A DNA stretch of 6,641 nucleotides from an uncultured Clostridia bacterium (GCA_902478725.1 CABSMD010000146.1:1-6641), one strand, 5' to 3'; positions 1 through 5,404 are shown, numbered from the stretch's first letter. Notes: generated from the letters alone by a model not told the origin. Translations and numbers: made by a program.

Positions 1-1
1 T

Positions 2-550
2 CACAAAGATGGTGCCATCCACTTTCACGGCGTTACTTCGTATATTAACGATTTGATATGCCCTGAAAAGATATGGAAACGGATGGATGACGGGACAATT
101 GCAATGGTTCCGAATACTAAGGGCTATTTGGATTGGCCGCGCTATTCAAAACGGTTCGGATTCTTTTCCTGTTCACTCATTAAAGACCGGGAACGCTGTG
201 CAACCTATGTTAGCAAGTACATAACAAAAGATTTGACGGATTGGGGTAAAAACGCCCAGCTTGTTTTGAAAAGCAAAGGACTGTTAAAGCCTGAATTGGT
301 TTACGACAGTGATTCCGACTTTTTACAGATTCCAGCCGATGATGTGAATAATGAATGGTGTAAAGCGGCTTGGGCCGATGAAGAATATACCGCCCGTTTT
401 TATAAACACTGGTCTTGTCCCGGCGATTTGATTTCTTGGGATGATTATTGGAAATATCAACAATGGCCCGATTTTGAAGCGGATGAAAGCGGTTGTATTC
501 CTGTAACAGTTGAACAGATGGAATTTTTGAAAGGGGTAAAACCTGTATGA
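2..550 (+). CDS. Rolling-circle replication initiator (HUH endonuclease), 5'-truncated
   Basis: The reading frame is open from the first bases, so the N-terminus lies outside the window; the TTG at 53 is not a likely start because conserved sequence precedes it. Positions 2-34 encode HKDGAIHFHGV, whose His-hydrophobic-His core (HFH, 20-28) is the metal-binding HUH motif of rolling-circle Rep proteins. The catalytic-tyrosine motif follows at 206-226, reading YVSKYITK, with two tyrosines four residues apart (codons 206-208 and 218-220), as in two-tyrosine Rep families. The protein would nick the phage origin, bind covalently to the 5' end and start plus-strand synthesis. The C-terminal 100 residues are acidic, rich in Trp and Asp, and not recognised. 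The stop overlaps the next start (ATGA), indicating translational coupling. Assignment to a specific Rep family is not possible from the fragment. Confidence 0.85.
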   Translation, partial: HKDGAIHFHGVTSYINDLICPEKIWKRMDDGTIAMVPNTKGYLDWPRYSKRFGFFSCSLIKDRERCATYVSKYITKDLTDWGKNAQLVLKSKGLLKPELVYDSDSDFLQIPADDVNNEWCKAAWADEEYTARFYKHWSCPGDLISWDDYWKYQQWPDFEADESGCIPVTVEQMEFLKGVKPV

Positions 551-972
551 ATTTGATGGTGCCCGTCGATGCTGATACTTCTTCTCTCCTCATGGCTCTC
601 TCGGCTTCGCTTGATGTTCCGCCAGCTTTTATTGTCAGTAAGGCGTTGGAGTGCGGCCTTGTCTCCTTTTCCGGTCTGGCTTCGTGCCTGGTGGAAACAG
701 ATGAAAACGTCAAACGCAATAAACGCACTGCATGCGTGGATTGCAGTGACTTCTATGAACAGCTTTTGCAAACGCTTCTTCCCGCTGTCGCTGCCGATTT
801 TAAAATCGTCCGGGCCGATATAGATGATATTCCGGTTTATCTTGCTGTGGATTCTGCGGCTGACATGGTGCTTTCGTTGCAATGTTTTGCCCCTATGGAC
901 GGATTGCAAATTGATTTGCAAATAGATGCCCAAAACATGATTACCGGATGGGAAGTAGTGCTTTCTGATTAG
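547..972 (+). CDS. Unassigned 141-aa protein of the replication module (gene V/RstB position)
   Basis: The ATG shares bases with the stop of the Rep gene (ATGA at 547-550) and is preceded by AAAGGGG at about 530-536, so the two genes are coupled. I do not recognise the family. The protein is acidic and soluble-looking, with no signal peptide or convincing membrane segment. An N-terminal half (residues about 1-55) is rich in Leu, Ser and Ala; a short basic stretch with KRNKR and two close cysteines (ACVDC) follows; the C-terminal half alternates hydrophobic and acidic residues and looks like beta strands. In filamentous phages the gene after the initiator often encodes the ssDNA-binding protein (gpV) or an RstB-like protein. 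That role is inferred from position only, and the net acidic character does not specially favour it. A 12-base tandem duplication (904-927) produces a repeated LQID. Confidence 0.75.
   Translation: MNLMVPVDADTSSLLMALSASLDVPPAFIVSKALECGLVSFSGLASCLVETDENVKRNKRTACVDCSDFYEQLLQTLLPAVAADFKIVRADIDDIPVYLAVDSAADMVLSLQCFAPMDGLQIDLQIDAQNMITGWEVVLSD
904..927 (+). repeat. Tandem 12-base duplication inside the 141-aa gene
   Basis: TTGCAAATTGAT (904-915) is followed directly by TTGCAAATAGAT (916-927), 11 of 12 bases identical. It is in frame and encodes LQID twice. It looks like a recent slippage duplication; a binding-site role cannot be excluded. Confidence 0.7.
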
Positions 973-994
973 GTAAATCGGCAATGCCGTTTAC
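973..994 (+). promoter_or_regulatory. Hairpin between replication module and coat gene
   Basis: GTAAA-T-CGGC (973-982) and GCCG-TTTAC (986-994) form a nine-pair stem with one bulged T (978) and an AAT loop (983-985). It begins one base after the stop codon ending at 972 and ends 16 bases before the coat-gene ribosome-binding site. There is no T tract, so it is not a standard terminator. It could protect the abundant coat mRNA, be a processing site, or be a protein-binding operator. Function is inference. Confidence 0.5.
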
Positions 995-1025
995 ATATAT
1001 CAAATTAAAAGAAAGGGGTTTATGT

Positions 1026-1226
1026 ATGCTGGAACTTATGACGGTTGGTGTCGAGGGCGGCCTGACTATGGCGAATATTACCACGGCCCTGACGGATTGC
1101 TTTAGCCTGATGGCTGGCGTTCTGGAACAGTTGGTTTCCCAGCCCGTCCTGCTCTGCCTGTTCGCTGTGTCTTTCATCGGCGTGGGCGTGTCCGTTTTCA
1201 AGAAAATCAAACGGGCCGCTACTTAA
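1026..1226 (+). CDS. Major coat protein candidate (pVIII-like), 66 aa
   Basis: The start at 1026 is chosen because GAAAGGGG (1011-1018) sits seven bases upstream; the longer in-frame ATG at 984 lies inside the preceding hairpin and has no ribosome-binding site. The product has an N-terminal half with two acidic residues near the start (MLELMTVGVEGG), an amphipathic middle (about residues 16-36), a hydrophobic membrane-spanning helix (about 38-57, PVLLCLFAVSFIGVGVSVF) and a basic C-terminus (KKIKRAAT). This acidic/apolar/basic layout is that of filamentous major coat proteins, whose basic tail contacts the packaged ssDNA. No cleavable signal peptide is obvious, so it may insert without processing. 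The strong terminator right after the gene is typical of coat genes expressed at high level. A minor coat role is the main alternative. Confidence 0.75.
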   Translation: MLELMTVGVEGGLTMANITTALTDCFSLMAGVLEQLVSQPVLLCLFAVSFIGVGVSVFKKIKRAAT

Positions 1227-1242
1227 AGGCAAGCAAAGAAAT

Positions 1243-1278
1243 GCCGCCCGCCCCATGTGGGCGGACGGCTATTTTTTT
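1243..1278. terminator. Rho-independent terminator after the coat gene, probably bidirectional
   Basis: GCCGCCCGCCC (1243-1253) pairs with GGGCGGACGGC (1259-1269) with one mismatch around a five-base loop, followed on the + strand by TA and seven T (1270-1278). In the opposite direction the stem is followed by ATTTCTTTGC, a weaker T-rich tail, so it could also end the convergent minus-strand gene, whose stop codon (1271-1269) overlaps the stem. Confidence 0.9.
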
Positions 1279-1436
1279 CGGTCTATTTTCTTCGGGCGGA
1301 CTTTCACGGTTGGCGGTGACGGTTCTTCTCTTATCATTTTTAGCCATTTTTTAAAATCATAATATAGTCTTCTATTACGTTCGTGGCTTAGTCCCAGCAC
1401 TACTAATGTTGCGAATATGTATATTAGCCAATTCAT
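1269..1436 (-). CDS. Small membrane protein encoded opposite to the phage operon, 55 aa
   Basis: On the minus strand an ATG at 1436-1434 opens a 55-codon frame ending in TAG at 1271-1269. AGGTGG lies eight bases upstream of the ATG, a near-ideal ribosome-binding site. The protein starts with a hydrophobic segment (residues 2-16, NWLIYIFATLVVLGL) that would span the membrane. A strongly basic cytoplasmic tail follows (RNRRLYYDFKKWLKMIR, then PSPPTVKVRPKKIDRKK). I do not recognise the family. It is divergent from the adsorption-protein operon and convergent with the coat gene, sharing the terminator at 1243-1278. It is rich in ATA, AGA and CTA codons, as expected for a gene on the A-rich strand of a T-rich phage genome. 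Possible roles, all inferred: superinfection immunity, control of phage gene expression, or a holin/toxin-like function. Confidence 0.65.
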   Translation of the reverse strand: MNWLIYIFATLVVLGLSHERNRRLYYDFKKWLKMIREEPSPPTVKVRPKKIDRKK

Positions 1437-1440
1437 TCTG

Positions 1441-1469
1441 TTCACCACCTATTTTTATTTTTACATAAT
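1441..1469 (+). promoter_or_regulatory. Candidate promoter for the adsorption-protein operon
   Basis: TTCACC (1441-1446) and CATAAT (1464-1469) are separated by 17 bases and match the sigma-A consensus at four and five of six positions. Transcription would begin about 1476, shortly before the AAGGGGG ribosome-binding site (1484-1490). A new promoter is expected here because a strong terminator lies upstream. Confidence 0.4.
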
Positions 1470-1485
1470 GCAGAATGTTTTTCAA
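1458..1485 (-). promoter_or_regulatory. Candidate promoter for the minus-strand 55-aa gene
   Basis: Read on the minus strand, TTGAAA (1485-1480) and TAAAAA (1463-1458) are 16 bases apart and sit just upstream of the AGGTGG ribosome-binding site. It overlaps the candidate + strand promoter, so the two genes would compete for or share control. The -10 match is weak. Confidence 0.3.
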
Positions 1486-1495
1486 GGGGGATTTT

Positions 1496-3391
1496 ATGAA
1501 AAAAGCACTTTCTTTGTTTCTCGTTGCTCTATTAGTCTTTTCATTTAGTGTATTCCCAGCCTACGCGGCTGATGGTGATGAAGATCCTTTAACCGCTATC
1601 AATAATATTATCGCTCTTTGGGATGACCCTTATGGTAGCGTTTTTCCTACTATTGTTGCTGATCAGGGTTATTATTGTTTTGATTGGTTGAATTCACAGG
1701 AATTTAAAGACGTTTGGACCGTTGGAAGCGGGAATACGGGTTCTGCTGAATTTCGCAGTGCCTTAGGTGGCAATAACCTTTTGTTGGGAAAGCAGTATTA
1801 TACAGGCGGTGGCGGTTCATTTAATGGGCCGGGTGCGGGGCGTGTTACTCGAAAAAATACAGGTTCTACGGTTAAAATTCCCGTTATCTCGTATACGTCC
1901 AATACTACCTATTTCAACATGCCCACCACGACCTATAATACTACTACAAACAATTACTATAACCAATATGAAGTAAATAACATCACCTACAATTCCACTT
2001 ATAACGTCTACAATGTTCAGACCACGGAAAACAATTATTATATAACCTATTCCCCTACTTACGTTACCGTTACAAATTTCAATCATGTGGACAAAAGCGT
2101 TTCCACTGAAGAACTGTACTATAAAACACCTGATGGCCGCAACAGCTTTTATTGTCTGGCATCAGATATGGAAGGTGTCACCTATCTGTATCATGTAAAA
2201 AACGCGGAAATGGGGCTGGAAGATGACGGAAAGACGTTGGGCCTGTGGCATTTGGATGGAAATTTTTATGATTCCAGTAACTGGGGCCATTCTGCTGCAG
2301 CTCCTTCTTTTCAGTTTGATACTGCCGGTTGGAACGGTTCTTTCAAATATTACTATAATTCAATGCAGACGGGGACGCAGTACATAGAATTCCCGTATAA
2401 CTCTTTTTCTTCCTTAGATTATGCTTCTCTGGAATTCAGAATGTATGTTGCGCCGAATTCCATTTTTGATATGACCGTTGTTGTCTGCGAGCTCTTTTCT
2501 GCAGAAAACATTAATTTTTGGCTTCAGGCCAAACAGTGGAATACTGTAAAGATTCTTTACGATGTAAAGAACAATAAAAATACTGTCTGGGTGAATGGTC
2601 AAATTGTTTCCCCATCCTCATACATTGAAGGGCCTATTCAGGTTGCTTCTTTAAAACTTCACTTCAAACCTTCCTATGTCCGCTTTTTAAATCTCACTTC
2701 TAAGCCTGCGGATTATCTCCTGATTGATGAAGTCCGTGTCAGTAATTTTGATGTTCCGGTTCAGGTTCCAACACAACCTTTTGATAGCAACATGGCCTAT
2801 ATCTACCCTGAAACCGCCGAGGAAAACGACATTGTTTTAGCAAGTTCGCTGCCTGTCTCCTCTTACCGTGTCGGCGGTGTCCGTCAGACTTATCCTCTGA
2901 ACGGTGACGTTTTTATCAATGTGGATAATAATGTTGTAAAAAATGTTTTTCAGTATGATGGGGGCGCATGGAAAGACGTAGATGCCGCCATCTATAGGGA
3001 TGGAGAATGGAACAATCTTCTCAGCTTTGACCTGAATGAAGTTCAGGACGATGTTGACGGTTCCGGGGACGGCGGCGGTGATGGTGGTAGTTCCGGTGGT
3101 GAAGATAGCGGTGGTGATAGCCTTTGGGATAAAATTGTTGATGGAATTTCAAGTGTACTCGGCGGGATCGCTGACTTGGTCGCTTCTGTTGCTCTGAAAT
3201 TACTTGACAGTATTTCATCCCTTATCAGTTCGCTAATTGAATCTTTTACCAATTTAATGAATTTTGGCGGTGAATTCGGGAATTTTCTTGCTGCCCTCTG
3301 GCCTTTTATGCCGCCTGAAATTACTGCTGTTCTCTTGTTGGGTGTTACGCTTTCCGTACTCTTGATGGTTATTGGTTTTTTCAAAAAATAG
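1496..3391 (+). CDS. pIII-like adsorption / minor coat protein with LamG-type domain, 631 aa
   Basis: The start at 1496 gives a textbook signal peptide and has AAGGGGG (1484-1490) five bases upstream; the in-frame ATG at 1475 lacks a site. Residues 1-24 are a signal peptide, likely cut after AYA. Residues about 131-198 are extremely rich in Asn, Thr and Tyr, a low-complexity beta-type or stalk region. Residues about 247-416 resemble a LamG/concanavalin-A-like jelly-roll domain: LGLWHLDGNFYD at the start, VNGQIV in the middle and LLIDEVRVSN at the end. A Gly/Ser/Asp-rich linker (about 518-543) recalls the glycine linkers of Ff pIII. Amphipathic helices follow, then a C-terminal membrane anchor (about 605-629) ending in FFKK. 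The protein would cap the virion, bind a host surface glycan or protein through the LamG domain, and help release the virion. It is longer than Ff pIII (about 400 residues). The LamG call is by eye. Confidence 0.8.
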   Translation: MKKALSLFLVALLVFSFSVFPAYAADGDEDPLTAINNIIALWDDPYGSVFPTIVADQGYYCFDWLNSQEFKDVWTVGSGNTGSAEFRSALGGNNLLLGKQYYTGGGGSFNGPGAGRVTRKNTGSTVKIPVISYTSNTTYFNMPTTTYNTTTNNYYNQYEVNNITYNSTYNVYNVQTTENNYYITYSPTYVTVTNFNHVDKSVSTEELYYKTPDGRNSFYCLASDMEGVTYLYHVKNAEMGLEDDGKTLGLWHLDGNFYDSSNWGHSAAAPSFQFDTAGWNGSFKYYYNSMQTGTQYIEFPYNSFSSLDYASLEFRMYVAPNSIFDMTVVVCELFSAENINFWLQAKQWNTVKILYDVKNNKNTVWVNGQIVSPSSYIEGPIQVASLKLHFKPSYVRFLNLTSKPADYLLIDEVRVSNFDVPVQVPTQPFDSNMAYIYPETAEENDIVLASSLPVSSYRVGGVRQTYPLNGDVFINVDNNVVKNVFQYDGGAWKDVDAAIYRDGEWNNLLSFDLNEVQDDVDGSGDGGGDGGSSGGEDSGGDSLWDKIVDGISSVLGGIADLVASVALKLLDSISSLISSLIESFTNLMNFGGEFGNFLAALWPFMPPEITAVLLLGVTLSVLLMVIGFFKK

Positions 3392-3404
3392 GGGGAGTGT
3401 TTGA

Positions 3405-3560
3405 ATGCAGGATGTTCTTGATGTAATGGCCGCTATCCTGAATGGGTTGAAAACGCCTATTACAGTTTACGGATTCACTTTCAGTATGTGGAACGTACTG
3501 TTGTTTACGATGATATCAAGTGTTGTCGCATATTTTCTAGGAGGGCTTTTGCGTGAATGA
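3405..3560 (+). CDS. Small membrane protein, minor-coat candidate, 51 aa
   Basis: The ATG at 3405 has AGGGGGAG (3390-3397) seven bases upstream, overlapping the stop codon of the adsorption gene, and the frame ends in TGA at 3558-3560, overlapping the next gene by eight bases. The product has an amphipathic N-terminus (MQDVLDVMAAILNGL), a TP pair at residues 18-19, one membrane helix (about 28-48, MWNVLLFTMISSVVAYFLGG) and a short charged end (LLRE). Filamentous phages encode one or more such tiny proteins (pVII, pIX, pVI analogues) at virion tips. The layout resembles that of the 60-aa product at 3874-4056. Exact equivalence to a named minor coat protein cannot be set. Confidence 0.8.
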   Translation: MQDVLDVMAAILNGLKTPITVYGFTFSMWNVLLFTMISSVVAYFLGGLLRE

Positions 3561-3861
3561 TAAAAGAATTTTTTTGGTACTTTTCGGGCCATTGCTGGCT
3601 ATTATTTTTATGTGCCTTTGCGCTCCTGTTGCTTTTGCAGATGGCCCGGAGACGAATAGTTTACCGTCTGCGTCGGATGTATTGGAAAGCGCGCCGAATT
3701 CTTCGTCTGGTATTTCGGATATGGCTGCATCTGTAGAAACTTCTGAAGCACGGCCGCTTCTATCTACCCCGCTGGATTCTTATTCAGTGGTGGAAGGATT
3801 GTTGTTTCTGATTTTTCTTATTTTGCTTTTCCTTGTTTTAATACGAATTTTTGGATTTTAA
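3553..3861 (+). CDS. Secreted/anchored small protein with signal peptide and C-terminal membrane helix, 102 aa
   Basis: The start is a GTG at 3553 with a perfect AGGAGGG (3539-3545) seven bases upstream, inside the end of the preceding gene, so the two are coupled. Residues 1-29 form a signal peptide (KR near the N-terminus, long hydrophobic core, AFA at the cleavage site). A Ser/Glu/Pro-rich exposed segment follows (about 30-78), then a membrane helix (about 82-98) ending in RIFGF. The predicted mature chain is about 73 residues with acidic outside and apolar C-terminus. That is also a coat-protein-like layout, so it could be a second coat or tip protein (pVI/Ace position upstream of the Zot gene). 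No family is recognised by sequence. Confidence 0.8.
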   Translation: MNDKRIFLVLFGPLLAIIFMCLCAPVAFADGPETNSLPSASDVLESAPNSSSGISDMAASVETSEARPLLSTPLDSYSVVEGLLFLIFLILLFLVLIRIFGF

Positions 3862-3873
3862 AGGGGTGACATT

Positions 3874-4056
3874 ATGATAAATGTTTTGGCGCAGTTCTTC
3901 GGCATCCTCGGCGGCAGTCTTACGCCGCCCGCTACATTCTCCGAATTTCTGCCGTGGTTTCTGCAAGTCCTTTTTGGTATTTTTGTTTGTGTGATGATTT
4001 TCCGTTTCGTATTCAGCACGGTGCGGAATCTTGGCGGCGGGCGGTGGTTGTCGTGA
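3874..4056 (+). CDS. Small membrane protein, minor-coat candidate, 60 aa
   Basis: ATG at 3874 is preceded by AAAGGGG (3860-3866), seven bases upstream. The product has an amphipathic N-terminus (MINVLAQFFGILGGSL), the segment TPPATFSEF, a hydrophobic helix (about residues 27-50, PWFLQVLFGIFVCVMIFRFV) and a short basic end (VRNLGGGRWLS). Its stop TGA (4054-4056) overlaps the GTG start of the ATPase gene, so translation is coupled. The position directly before a Zot gene is where inoviruses place a pVI/Ace-type minor coat protein. It shares a pattern with the 51-aa product at 3405: VL near the start, IL-x-G-x-(x)-TP in the middle, and an aromatic-rich start to the membrane helix. Confidence 0.85.
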   Translation: MINVLAQFFGILGGSLTPPATFSEFLPWFLQVLFGIFVCVMIFRFVFSTVRNLGGGRWLS

Positions 4057-4952
4057 TATGGCTTTTCTTTGGTCTGTTTATCCTGGTATTTGCCGCTTCT
4101 GTAACTTTCCGCCTTATTGTTTTGCATCCGCTGGCCGTCCCCCGATATGGTCTTGTTGACCTGTTTAAATACTTCAAGTACAAGCAATACAATGAATGCA
4201 AAACGGGTGAACTGGTGGCTTATGTCGGGCTGTTCGGCAAGGGGAAAACCTTATCGGCTGTGCATAAGGTTTGTACTCTTTATCATTTGTACAACGGTAA
4301 AGATGTTTGGGACGCTGAACGCGGAGACTTTGTTATCCAACGCGTTAAAATTATCAGTAACGTTCATCTTTCCAGTGTTCCCTATGAGCGTTTTGTTTCT
4401 TTGGAGCAGATCGTGCTTGCCGCTGATTTGAATAGAAAATACGATGAAGAAAACCATACCCGGACGATAACCCTTGTCCTTGGTGATGAATTTTCCGTCC
4501 AATTGAACAGCCGCAGTTTCAAAACAAATATCAATCCGCTGTTTTTGAATACGGTGTTGACCTGCCGTCACCATCATATCAGTTTGTATTATACCGCTCA
4601 ACGCTTCGCCCATGTGGATGCTTTACTCCGTCAGGTTACAAGCAACGTTGTTTCCTGTGACAAGCTGTGGCGGCTTCAGCGTCACTATGTGTTTGATGCC
4701 TGGGAAATGGAAAACGCTACGAATCCGCAAAATATCCGGCCTGTCCGCCGTACTGGCTTTTTCGTTTTCAACCGTGATTATGCCGCTTATGACACTTTGG
4801 CCTGTGTAGGGAATTTGAAAAAAGCTTTTGAAGAGGGCGATATGCTTTCCGAACAGGAAATTCTGGAGTTGCAATGCAATCAAGGCCCGAATATGGATGC
4901 TGTTGCCCAGCCCTCGCGCCGTTATCTTCGCTCCCGTAAAAAGATGCATTAG
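4053..4952 (+). CDS. Zot/pI-type morphogenesis ATPase, 299 aa
   Basis: The frame is open from 3954, but the start is placed at the GTG (4053) that overlaps the stop of the previous gene, because the upstream part is only another frame of that gene. Residues about 2-24 form a membrane helix (IWLFFGLFILVFAASVTF). The Zot-type ATPase domain follows: Walker A GLFGKGKT (residues 59-66), Walker B TLVLGDE with D145 and E146, and then CRHHHISLYYTAQRFAHVD and LLRQVTSN, which resemble the sensor region of Zot-family proteins. The C-terminus is basic (RRYLRSRKKMH) with no second membrane span. Filamentous-phage pI/Zot proteins use ATP to drive virion assembly and export across the inner membrane. The N-terminal placement of the anchor differs from Ff pI, where it follows the ATPase domain. 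The cognate minor coat and adsorption genes lie directly upstream. Confidence 0.9.
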   Translation: MIWLFFGLFILVFAASVTFRLIVLHPLAVPRYGLVDLFKYFKYKQYNECKTGELVAYVGLFGKGKTLSAVHKVCTLYHLYNGKDVWDAERGDFVIQRVKIISNVHLSSVPYERFVSLEQIVLAADLNRKYDEENHTRTITLVLGDEFSVQLNSRSFKTNINPLFLNTVLTCRHHHISLYYTAQRFAHVDALLRQVTSNVVSCDKLWRLQRHYVFDAWEMENATNPQNIRPVRRTGFFVFNRDYAAYDTLACVGNLKKAFEEGDMLSEQEILELQCNQGPNMDAVAQPSRRYLRSRKKMH

Positions 4953-4963
4953 GAGGTTTTTGT

Positions 4964-5098
4964 ATGTCAAATTTTTCTATCTGTGAATTGGGCTATTGTC
5001 CATATTCTGATGATGATGAAATGGAATGTGATTTTTGTCCTTATTATGTTGAATGTGATTTGGATTCTTTTGTTCGTTGGCTTGACGTCATTTCTTAA
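4964..5098 (+). CDS. Cysteine-rich acidic microprotein, 44 aa
   Basis: A perfect AGGAGG (4951-4956), overlapping the ATPase stop codon, sits seven bases before the ATG at 4964, and the frame runs to TAA at 5096-5098. The product is very acidic (11 Asp/Glu against one Arg) and has five cysteines: C7, C12, C22, C25 and C31, the middle pair as CDFC. There is no signal peptide or membrane segment, so it should be cytoplasmic, where such spacing suggests a metal-binding (zinc) knuckle rather than disulfides. It ends with a small amphipathic helix (LDSFVRWLDVIS). I do not recognise a family. As the last gene of the assembly operon, just before the noncoding region, it could be a regulator, a DNA mimic or an inhibitor of a host protein; none of these is shown. 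Confidence 0.75.
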   Translation: MSNFSICELGYCPYSDDDEMECDFCPYYVECDLDSFVRWLDVIS

Positions 5099-5121
5099 TA
5101 GGATAATGCAAAAAATCCTCG

Positions 5122-5136
5122 TCGCGCCGGGCGCGA
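5122..5136. repeat. GC hairpin
   Basis: TCGCGC (5122-5127) and GCGCGA (5131-5136) form a perfect six-pair stem with loop CGG. There is no T tract, so it is not a normal terminator; it is a candidate origin or Rep-binding structure. Confidence 0.5.
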
Positions 5137-5148
5137 TATCGGCGGCAA

Positions 5149-5193
5149 ATAGGGCTATATATTTTTCTGTTTCCACTCGCTTTTGTGCCCTAT
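5149..5193. repeat. Seven-base inverted repeat with long loop
   Basis: ATAGGGC (5149-5155) pairs with GCCCTAT (5187-5193) around a 31-base T-rich loop; GCGGC flanks the pair as a direct repeat (5142-5146 and 5194-5198). Weak on its own, but part of the hairpin cluster. Confidence 0.35.
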
Positions 5194-5247
5194 GCGGCAG
5201 GAATACGCATTTAGAAATTCTCATGCTTCTTCCTTTATTTAGCCCTC

Positions 5248-5260
5248 GGCCCGTAGGGCC
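5248..5260. repeat. GC hairpin followed by TTAATTAA
   Basis: GGCCC (5248-5252) and GGGCC (5256-5260) form a five-pair stem with a GTA loop, directly followed by the palindrome TTAATTAA (5261-5268). A GC stem beside an AT-rich stretch is a common origin layout. Confidence 0.45.
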
Positions 5261-5277
5261 TTAATTAAATATACCTT

Positions 5278-5293
5278 GGCCGCATAAGCGGCC
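5278..5293. repeat. GC hairpin
   Basis: GGCCGC (5278-5283) and GCGGCC (5288-5293) form a perfect six-pair stem with an ATAA loop, 17 bases after the previous hairpin. Confidence 0.5.
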
Positions 5294-5341
5294 CCCGCAG
5301 GTGCTTTTCCTCTTCAGGATGTTCCCCTTTACGAAAAACAC

Positions 5342-5404
5342 AAAAATCCCCGGCTGTCAATGGTCGCTTTGCGATTCACTTGCCATTGATAGCCGGGGAT
5401 TTTT
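5342..5404. terminator. Long 22-bp hairpin: bidirectional terminator or packaging signal
   Basis: AAAAATCCCCGGCTGTCAATGG (5342-5363) pairs with 5383-5404 over 22 positions, the only departure being a G-T pair (5356 with 5390). The 19-base loop contains a second small stem, TCGC-TTT-GCGA (5364-5374). The A5 start and T5 end make a GC stem flanked by A and T tracts, the form of a bidirectional intrinsic terminator. It could end the assembly operon on the + strand. Its length, near-perfect pairing and nested hairpin are also what is expected of a filamentous-phage packaging signal. Both roles may apply. Confidence 0.7.

Noticed and set aside
210..984. Long open frames on the minus strand across the Rep and 141-aa genes
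   Set aside because: They overlap well-supported + strand genes, lack ribosome-binding sites and show no recognisable domain.
984..1025. Longer coat protein starting at 984
   Set aside because: That ATG lies in the hairpin loop and has no ribosome-binding site; GAAAGGGG is correctly spaced for 1026.
1022..1105. A 27-aa frame starting at ATG 1022
   Set aside because: It is only three bases from the ribosome-binding site and overlaps the coat gene in another frame.
3954..4052. N-terminal extension of the ATPase from 3954
   Set aside because: It is the +1 frame of the 60-aa gene, with no ribosome-binding site; the GTG at 4053 overlaps the previous stop and begins the membrane helix.
4983..5264. 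93-aa frame overlapping the Cys-rich gene and intergenic region
   Set aside because: It has no ribosome-binding site, runs through the hairpin cluster, and the overlapping 44-aa frame has a perfect one.
5261..5275. A dif/Xer site in the TTAATTAAATATACC stretch
   Set aside because: The two recombinase arms and six-base centre of dif could not be matched.
5342..5404. CRISPR or tRNA-like structure
   Set aside because: It is a single inverted repeat, with no repeat-spacer series and no cloverleaf.
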